This document shows positions 57,601 to 64,000 of a DNA stretch of 64,000 nucleotides, piece by piece. The notes under the pieces were generated by a model. The model was not told where the DNA came from. It was given only the letters and a program-made list of their open reading frames with translations, and made no database searches. A program made the translations under genes and the position numbers. The first letter of the stretch is position 1, and each line of letters begins with the position of its first letter. The DNA lies in the NCBI GenBank assembly GCA_037903475.1, contig JBAJFG010000071.1:742001-806000 (forward strand), read 5' to 3'. This stretch comes from Ancylostoma caninum (Eukaryota > Nematoda > Chromadorea > Rhabditida > Ancylostomatidae).

Positions 57601-59469
57601 CATACTCATTTTGTACCATAGAACCGTCCTTATAGGGCTACAGTTGAAAATTATAGGATAATGGAATTACATAAATGCCACCTTCGATACGAAAACGGCA
57701 GAGAGTTTAATTCGAGCCTACGTGGATGGGACTACAGTACAAGGTATATACTGGCTTTCTCGAAAATTCTTGCCTCACGCTGAACCGCCCGTCAGCTTAG
57801 CCACGTCACGCCACGTATGATAATGCACAGGTGATGCGACGCGGCTTAGCATATGGGCGGTGAAGCATGAGGCAAGTATTTCTGAGAAGGACTGTAGGTA
57901 CGATGTTCGTAACCAGCACCTTGAATGAATACCTCCCTCCCCTGTTCATCCAGCGGAAGAAAATCCTGGGATTTTCGAAGCAGAAGAATCGAATTGGTGA
58001 CTTATCAGCATTACTTCGTTTTGCACTGCCACTTCCTCGCAAAATTAACATTTTCTCGGTGTTTCTTGCTGTAATCTTACTGCAGCCCTATGAAAACGGT
58101 GTTGTGGCACAAGATGAGTACGATTGTCATGCTCTACACATCAAATAGCCCGCTTATGCAAGGTGTAGTAAATCTGACGCCCGATCCGATGACGAGTCCG
58201 GATGTTGAAAACTGTAATAATAATAACTAACTTCTGGCGCACACATCAATTTCGCCTTGGGTTCTACTTCTTGATGGTTCTCGCAGAAGTGGTGGTGCAC
58301 GTTTATCGGTACTGGTATTTTCTGGAATGAAATTCTCCACTACATTTTATGGGATTGGTGTTGCCCACCTTGGTCCAGACAAAAACCTACGCATAGATTG
58401 CACTAAGATAGATTGATGCGAAAGACCGCAACTTGTATACAACTTATGCACATATTGTGATCTCGAGCTTGTCGATCACAATAGTAGAGATTACAGTGTA
58501 GAGCATGGGAAAAGCTGGGGTCGCTACAGGTTCTGCAGGTCCCAAACGAACCAGATACTGGAACACTATTGGAGGACCAGCCGCGCACCCATTTCTGTGA
58601 TAGCACACCAGCCATACATGATCATAATATACTAGTGGTGGACGCAGAAAGCGGGCGGGAGAGGGGGAGCGTGGGAAAAAGGTGGGGTTTCCGCCGCTTT
58701 GGGGACCCAGATGGAAACTAAAGCAAAAAAAAATATTAATGCTATGATGACAAATAATAAAAATTATTTCAAAAATGAAAATAAGCTATTAAAACTGAAC
58801 CGATACATGATTTTTATGTTTTGGAAAGTAATTCCGAAAATTTGGCCACCCGTTCTCGGGGGGGGGGAAGAGCGTGAATGGATCGCAAATTTTTGAAATT
58901 GTATTTCTTTTTGGACCAGCCGCGCAACTAAAATTGTACATAGATGGGGCATCGTAACAATTGTAATAAACAGTACCGGGGGAAAGGCAATTGGGATGGA
59001 ACACCGTGTAGAACCCAGGCAGCATATTTAGGCTTGCGCTAAGCCTAAATATGCTGACTGGGTTCCTACACGACGTATTAGGCTGTTCATGCTGCGCTCC
59101 TAGAGCACATTTATCAGAATTAGTTCCCACATCAAACCCCCTTCCAAACGTGTGTTGATTCATATTCTCCACCATCATTCGGGAGGTTAGAGGAATTAGC
59201 TGTGAAACGTAAGGAGGATCAAACTCACCTAGTGTGCTATCTCTGGATTTGTTCCTGCTGTAGATGAAATGTTTCTTTGGATTTGCAGTGCACTCACCAA
59301 GTCCAGCTTTCAGTTCAAACAGTTCACTAAAGAGCATTATCATTTTAGAGTGATATATAGTAGTAATGACCATGTTTATGAAAATGAACCTAAACTGCTC
59401 CGTCCGTTTCTGGAAATAGGGGTCATCCTTGGAATTAGTCACTGCGACGGGAAAGGAACTCGACACCAT
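54697..59469 (-). CDS. Cys/His-rich zinc-binding protein, unknown family (389 codons)
   Basis: Eleven minus-strand exons join in phase: 59469-59229, 59199-59138, 58594-58444 (original acceptor probably at 58927), 58133-58081, 57553-57397, 57248-57145, 57065-56970, 56870-56822, 55587-55536, 54931-54890 and 54859-54697. They sum to exactly 390 codons with stop. Two zinc-binding regions are visible. Exons 3-4 carry CRTCSDPSFSHALHC, YYCDRQARDHNMC and KHDNRTHLVPQHRFH, a B-box-like spacing. Exon 7 carries DRCPLCTQFE and FFSHLISEQH, a C-x2-C...H-x5-H U1/C2H2-like finger. The C-terminal exon ends with YWCAHMEC and ICRR. No signal peptide or membrane segment is evident, so a nuclear or cytoplasmic nucleic-acid- or protein-binding role is plausible, but this is inference. 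The initiator Met is uncertain. Exons 56822-56870 and 55536-55587 are the least certain. Confidence 0.66.
54932..55340. mobile_element. MITE with 9-bp target-site duplication at a splice acceptor
   Basis: Element 54941-55331 has inverted ends that share AACTTAATGACAGTCCGGGG. It is flanked by exact copies of CTGAACAAG (54932-54940 and 55332-55340). A 9-bp duplication fits Mutator-like elements. On the gene's strand the duplicated word is CTTGTTCAG, the 3' splice site of exon 54931-54890. Confidence 0.82.
55588..56402. other. intron of the minus-strand gene; possible antisense exons
   Basis: On the plus strand 56113-56239 (after CGTTTCAG, ending TAA) reads GDDTTFDEVQPEGDMIL and onward, and 55615-55716 reads RIEFKHYPILQERMEVVEE. 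Both look protein-like, but no in-phase junction joins them, so they are not called a gene. Confidence 0.3.
56403..56812. mobile_element. TTAA-flanked MITE, copy 3
   Basis: Inverted ends AGGCAGCAC, TTAA at 56399-56402 and 56813-56816, 410 bp, non-coding. It lies in the minus-strand gene's intron, starting only a few bases after the donor of exon 56870-56822. Confidence 0.85.
57751..57894. mobile_element. MITE family D, copy 1
   Basis: About 144 bp whose ends resemble CAGTCCTTCTCAAAA with TTGCCTCA subterminal; flanked by TA. Related copies are at 59784 and 61960. It lies in an intron of the minus-strand gene. Confidence 0.78.
58588..58912. mobile_element. insertion inside an exon, bounded by 14-bp direct repeats
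   Basis: Identical GGACCAGCCGCGCA words at 58574-58587 and 58913-58926 bracket 325 bp that contains a family A repeat fragment (58633-58870). On the gene's strand the exon sequence TGCGCGGCTGGTCC is thereby duplicated. Confidence 0.72.
59005..59072. ncRNA. compact intronic hairpin, miRNA-precursor-like (speculative)
   Basis: A 68-nt inverted repeat: CAGCATATTTAGGCTT pairs perfectly with its complement across a four-base loop (GCGC), and the stem continues outward through AACCCAG to CGTGTAG. It lies in the intron between exons 59199-59138 and 58594-58444. The loop is shorter than in typical pre-miRNAs, so a small transposon relic is equally possible. Confidence 0.3.
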
Positions 59470-59503
59470 ATCAAACGACAGTTGTGCAGTAATTTATGTT
59501 ATT
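59403..59503. repeat. direct repeat flanking the MITE cluster, left copy
   Basis: About 95 bp (CTGGAAATAGGGGTCATCCT...) duplicated with few changes at 60006-60098. The left copy includes the proposed first codons of the minus-strand gene. Confidence 0.8.
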
Positions 59504-59545
59504 GTTAGTTCGTTCGACGACGGAACTCTGTAGATAAATTATACA

Positions 59546-59780
59546 GTCCTGTAGATCAGGAGGGAAGGATCTGCGCGACGCTTAGAATCCTCCACGTCGT
59601 TCCGCGTCGTTATCTCCAGCAAGCAGATCATGGGTCGACATGTTAGAGATGACTGAAGACAACGTTCGACCGCGATACGCAGTTATGTCTAACATGTTGA
59701 TTAATGATCTTCTTGTTAGAGATAATGACGTGGGGGAGCACAAGCGTCGCGGAGATCCTTCCCTCCTGATCTACAGGACT
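59546..59780. mobile_element. MITE family E, copy 1
   Basis: Palindromic ends AGTCCTGTAGATCAGGAGGG, 235 bp. The second copy is at 61716-61943 and a fragment at 53990-54115. It directly adjoins a family D element. Confidence 0.82.
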
Positions 59781-59783
59781 ATA

Positions 59784-59936
59784 CAGTCCTTCTCAAAAGT
59801 ACTTGCCTCATGCTTCACCGCCCATCTGCTAAGCGGCGCCGCATCATCACGTCACACCATGCATTATCATGCGTGGTGTGACGTGGCTAAGCTGACGGGC
59901 GGTTCAGCGTGAGGCAATAGTTTTTGAGAAAGACTG
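59784..59936. mobile_element. MITE family D, copy 2
   Basis: Inverted ends CAGTCCTTCTCAAAA / TTTTTGAGAAAGACTG, TA flanks, 153 bp. Confidence 0.85.
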
Positions 59937-60005
59937 TAGGCGCAGTTAGCGAGAATGAGATTGCACCGGGTGGGTGGAGCGTTACACTTGGAGTGGGTGG
60001 CGCTT

Positions 60006-60098
60006 CTGGAAATAGGGGTCACCCTTGGAATTAGTCACTGCGACGGGAAAGGAACTCCACTCCATATCAAACGACAGTTGTGCAGTAATTTATGTCGG
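60006..60098. repeat. direct repeat flanking the MITE cluster, right copy
   Basis: Near-identical to 59403-59503 and in the same orientation. The end phrase GTAATTTATGTCGGG is itself duplicated in tandem. Confidence 0.8.
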
Positions 60099-60252
60099 GT
60101 AGTAATTTATGTCGGGTCCTACAACTGGGCGACTTGGTGAATACAGAGAAGATCCCGCCGTCAGGGGACTGTGTGCTACAGTAACCCAACACCTGCGAAT
60201 CGAATCTAATCGAATCAGATTGGCACCCTAGCGCGCTTTCTCACTCATTTAA

Positions 60253-60668
60253 AGGCAGGGGTCCAGCTCGTTCCGCCTGTTGGAAGTATCAGCATATCCT
60301 AGACCTTCTCGGCATGTTGATCCCATTAATGTACATCAGCAGGCTCAAAAGCGGCGAAGGCCCCATTTTTGAAAGGGTCGAACTGGCTACATTTTTGGAG
60401 CCCGGAGGCGGATCGCTCCAAATTTCGATCGCTGTGCTGGCTGCCTGCCACGGCTGCAACGTTGGCCAACGAGGCGTGGCGTGTCCAACCGATAAGATCA
60501 ACGGCTTCACACGTCAACTCGGGTTAGCAAACTGTTACAGACCCCTTACCGGAAAACGGGTTTAAAGACGGTTTTGAGACAATTCTTGTATACCGCTGGA
60601 CTCAGCATGTTGAGGAGATGCAGAATCTGCCATTAGCTCAACCACGAGAATGAGGTGGACCCCTGCCT
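60253..60668. mobile_element. TTAA-flanked MITE, copy 4
   Basis: Inverted ends AGGCAGGGGTCCA, TTAA at 60249-60252 and 60669-60672, 416 bp. A long open frame inside (60314-60565) lacks any recognisable domain and is probably chance. Confidence 0.85.
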
Positions 60669-60780
60669 TTAATGACCAGTGGTAGAGCTCGGCTGTATCC
60701 CTCTTCAAGTGCACCGTGCCACACCCCTTCATGCCGCGCCGCACGGTCACAGACCAGGTCTAGACTACGGATATGGTATA

Positions 60781-60983
60781 GTCTGTCCGGAACAACGAGT
60801 CCGCCTACGCACGGGGAGATTGAAGGCGGCCACGTTTGCCAGCGCTCCACGCCATCATCCCTGTTCTGCGTATCACGTCTCATCGTTATCTTCATGGTAT
60901 TGACCAATGATTTGGCTGTGACGTGGACGACGTGGCAGTCTCGATCACCGCGTGCGTGAGCGGACTCGTCGTTTCGGACAGGC
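60781..60983. mobile_element. MITE, 203 bp
   Basis: Inverted ends GTCTGTCCGGAACAACGAGT (with mismatches at the other end), TA flanks. Confidence 0.75.
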
Positions 60984-61084
60984 TATATGTAATAAATAGA
61001 AATCGTAGGAGGTGGACCGATCCGGACCAAATTTTGCATGAACATCCTTCGCGCGGCGGCGGAGGTTATAGGCTACTTTGCACC

Positions 61085-61490
61085 TGGGATTATCGATTGA
61101 TTTATCGATTATATTGATTTTATTGATTTTTCATTATTTTTGTCCAGCAGTCGGTGAGGACATGTCTTCCTCAATACGCTGAATCCGAATATGACAACCA
61201 TTTTGCGCCGAGTTATCGATTTATTGATTTTATTGATTTTTCTTTATTCTTGATCATGGGGTGGTGAAGACATGCCTACTGGGGTATATCAATACGCTGA
61301 ACACGAATATGACAACCTTTTTGCATGAAACATCGATTCATCGATTTTATTGATTTTTGGCTCTTCTGCCCAATGGAGCGGTGAAGACATGTCTCCTGGG
61401 GTTCCTCGATACGCTGAATATGAATATGACAACTACTTTGTACGAGTGCATCGATTCAATGTCACCAAAATAGCTTTGTTAACTTTTCGC
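61085..61490. repeat. degenerate tandem repeat, about 110-bp unit
   Basis: Four diverged units each contain ATTGATTTTATTGATTTTT, a GTGAAGACATG word and ACGCTGAA-x-ACGAATATGACAACC. A related fragment lies near 50620-50770. Confidence 0.75.
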
Positions 61491-61715
61491 TCACAATTCG
61501 ATGGGGAGCGGTCACTTGGGCTTCGCTAACATGCTGATCACCAAAATTATGGAAATTTCAATGAATTTGTTGGTGATAGTAATTGGCCTCAGCAGTGTGA
61601 TGTACCCAAGGTAATAAAACACTCGAGCGAAGCCGGGTACGGCAGCTAGTTACTTATGTCTGTCAATTTCGGGCGCGCTCAGACTCTAATTGGCGTGGGA
61701 GAATAACTCAGTCTA

Positions 61716-61943
61716 CAGTCCTATACATCAGGAGGGAAGGATCTCCGCGACGCTTGTGCTCCCCCACGCCATTATCTCTAACAAGAAGATCATTTACTAA
61801 CATATTAGACATAACAGCGTATCATGGTCGGATGTTGTCCTCAGTGATCTCTAACATGTCGACCCATGATCTGCTTGCTGGAGATGACGACGTGGAGGAT
61901 TCTAAGCGTCGAGGAGATCCTTCCCACCTGATCTACAGGACTG
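61716..61943. mobile_element. MITE family E, copy 2
   Basis: Palindromic ends CAGTCCT...GATCAGGAGGGAAGG with TA flanks, 228 bp; followed 16 bp later by a family D element, as in copy 1. Confidence 0.82.
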
Positions 61944-61959
61944 TATGTAAAGGCATATA

Positions 61960-62114
61960 CAGTCTTTCTCAAAAATTCTTGCCTCAGGCTGAACCGCCCG
62001 TCAGCTTAGCCACGTCACACCACGTATGATAGATATAGATGAATGCATACATGATGCGGCGCGGCTTAGCAGATGGGCGATCAAGAGTGAGGCAAGTATT
62101 TTTGAGAAGGACTG
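61960..62114. mobile_element. MITE family D, copy 3
   Basis: Inverted ends CAGTCTTTCTCAAAAATTCT, TA flanks, 155 bp. Confidence 0.85.
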
Positions 62115-62630
62115 TATACCTCGCTCTGCGATGCGAATGGATCCATCTTAAAAGTAATTGAATCAACATTGGAATGATTAAAGCAATCTGGGACCGTAGT
62201 AAACTCATCATTACGGTCAGATAATCTGACCTAGCCGCTCATTGCCTCTGTGAGCTAGCTCATCTAGGCGATGAGAGGAGGATAATGGCGAGGTATAGCG
62301 AGTTGGTCGCGGCTGCCTTCCTCAGGCGATCACTGAGAGCAACTCAACTCAAAAAAACCAGTTGGTCTGACTCATGATCGCTGCGATGAGGGCTAGACAG
62401 CCACGAAAATAGTGTTATGAGCCGCGGAGGGCTTCGTAAGTTGCTCGGAGCAACTTACGAAAAAATGTCAGGCGACCTGTAAAATATTGCATGCAACTGC
62501 GTGAAACTGCGTAGCAGCCCCTGAATGTGCCCGCAGGGCGCGAAGGTTTTGGTTTGGCCTTAATTTAAACTAATTTTTAATTCGTGAGAAAGTGTTAGAT
62601 TTCGGTGGCCAGAATCTAACTCAGGGTCCA
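62115..62630. other. intergenic, nothing supported
   Basis: No gene or clear repeat recognised. Confidence 0.4.
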
Positions 62631-63350
62631 ACGGTGTGATAAGGGTGCGCCGGCGTCCAAAAGTGGGGAAACGCCTGGAATCGGATCCAACGGTGTGACA
62701 AGGGTGCGCCGGCGTCCAAAAGTGAGGAAACGCCTAGAGACGGGTCCAACGGTGTGATAAGGGTGCGCCGGCGTCCAAAAGTGGGGAAACGCCTGGAGAC
62801 GGGTCCACGGTGTGATAAGGGTGCGCCGGCGCCCAAAGTGGGGGGGGAGACGGGTCCACTGCTGTGATGAGGGTGCGCCGGCGCCCAAAGTGGGGGGAGA
62901 CGGGTCCACTGCTGTGATAAGGGTGTCCCGGCGCCCAAAGTGGGGGGAGACGGGTCCACTGCTGTGATAAGGGTGCGCCGGCGCCCAAAGTGGGGGGAGA
63001 CGGGTCCACTGCTGTGATAAGGGTGCGCCGGCGCCCAAAGTGGGGGGAGACGGGTCCACTGCTGTGATGAGGGTGCGCCGGCGCCCAAAGTGGGAGGAGA
63101 CGGGTCCACTGCTGTGATGAGGGTGCGCCGGCGCCCAAAGTGGGGGAGACGGGTCCACGGCTGTGATAAGGGTGCGCCGGCGCCCAAAGTGGGGGGAGAC
63201 GGGTCCACTGCTGTGATGAGGGTGCGCCGGCGCCCAAAGTGGGGGAGACGGGTCCACTGCTGTGATAAGGTTGCACCGGCGCCCAAAGTGGGGGAAGACG
63301 GGTTCACTGCTGTGATAGGGGTGCGCCTGCGCTCAAAAGTGGAGGAGCGC
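62631..63350. repeat. minisatellite array: 59-bp units followed by 50-bp units
   Basis: Roughly three to four 59-bp units identical in type to those at 7195-7468 are followed by about ten 50-bp units (TGCGCCGGCGCCCAAAGTGG ... GGTCCACTGCTGTGATAAGGG). Several overlapping minus-strand frames stay open through the array only because of its composition. Confidence 0.92.
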
Positions 63351-63876
63351 CTGAAAATATAGCTACCGATGCAGGAGGGGTGCGCCGGTGTCCACTACTC
63401 AGGGAAATGTCATGAGTTAGGTCCATATTTGTTAAATCGATTCGATGGCGTCTAACATCAATCGTAAAAAAACTAGATGTCAGACCACTGCGCGGATTAG
63501 TATGCAATCCGTGTGAATCCTTCCTCCTTACGTCCTCCCCCGCGTTCTTCTGTTCTCATTTGTTTATGAACACACCGCACCCTCCACTTTTAGGCCTGGG
63601 GCATGCTTTGCAGCGACGCTGTCGCTGCGACCGTTCACCACCACAAGTTTACCCACAGTGGCTCCTATGCCAGCACGGTATTCTATGCAAACTGCGTGAT
63701 AAGATATGAGAACTCATAATATTTCGTTCTCATCATTTCCATTCATTTTCTTCACCGCGACGGTGTCGCTGTGAAGTATGCCATGGGCCTTAATGTTCTA
63801 ACTGACTCTTATCACTTGACCAGTTATAACAAACAAAGAATGATAGACCATTTTCTGCGGTCAATCCAAGTTGGAC
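63351..63876. other. intergenic, with an inverted-repeat pair
   Basis: GGCCTGGGGCATGCTTTGCA near 63593 is imperfectly inverted near 63755-63790 (GTGAAGTATGCCATGGGCC), outlining a possible 200-bp MITE. No gene. Confidence 0.45.
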
Positions 63877-63879
63877 CGG

Positions 63880-63921
<42 letters not shown>
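63877..63921. repeat. (TA)n microsatellite
   Basis: Uninterrupted TA dinucleotides near the window end. Confidence 0.95.
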
Positions 63922-63922
<1 letters not shown>

Positions 63923-64000
63923 AGTCTGACGCCCTAACGCCGGACTTCCAGACCTCTACTGATGCTCGCTTCGCTCGCATACTGCACGTTGAAAACAAAC

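Noticed and set aside
62616..63362. Several overlapping 180-228-codon minus-strand frames and a plus-strand frame
   Set aside because: They run through a GC-rich minisatellite whose composition suppresses stops in several frames at once; no splice or domain support.

Overview
The window looks like a contig from a clade V (strongylid, hookworm-like) parasitic nematode. Introns are often very short (about 50-80 bp) with TTTCAG-type acceptors. It encodes an animal RBX1, carries an RTE-type retrotransposon and many Tc1/mariner-type inverted-repeat elements, and holds a large secreted Kunitz plus lustrin-type cysteine-module gene. Species is inferred; nothing was searched against a database.

Layout. 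1-1027 (+): the 3' end of a gene encoding an acidic, glutamine-rich protein of unknown role, cut by the window start. 1842-2975 (+): a complete four-exon rbx-1 gene (RING-box subunit of cullin E3 ubiquitin ligases). About 3.2-18 kb: repeat-rich intergenic DNA with (TA)n tracts, two MITEs, a 59-bp minisatellite, a deleted mariner with a surviving HTH reading frame, an apparently full-length RTE retrotransposon (10178-13620) bounded by 17-bp target-site duplications, and a 99-bp tandem repeat. 18137-44494 (+): one 26-kb gene whose 26 to 28 exons join in phase, from a signal peptide to a stop. It carries seven Kunitz domains, at least four lustrin-type cysteine modules and mucin-like or proline/alanine-rich linkers. 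Its introns hold many transposable elements, including a nested set at 28.6-30.6 kb and a long TTAA-flanked foldback at 42.6-43.8 kb.

44.5-54.7 kb: transposon graveyard (MITEs, a decayed jockey/CR1-like reverse transcriptase, a 1.5-kb TIR element, a mariner-sized element). 54697-59469 (-): a second multi-exon gene, rebuilt here from 11 phase-consistent exons (389 codons), encoding a Cys/His-rich zinc-binding protein of a family I do not recognise. Three transposable elements sit at its splice junctions: one duplicated the 3' splice site as its 9-bp target-site duplication, one interrupted an exon and appears to supply a replacement acceptor, and one sits five bases into an intron. 59.5-64 kb: clustered small MITEs, degenerate tandem repeats, and a second larger array of the same minisatellite family seen at 7.2 kb.

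No rRNA, tRNA, CRISPR or prokaryotic features were found. The two most interesting themes are transposons landing on splice sites of the zinc-binding gene with the reading frame preserved, and a Kunitz protein in which six of seven domains lack the disulfide that braces the inhibitory loop. All exon models are by eye from splice signals and reading phase; RNA evidence would be needed to confirm them.
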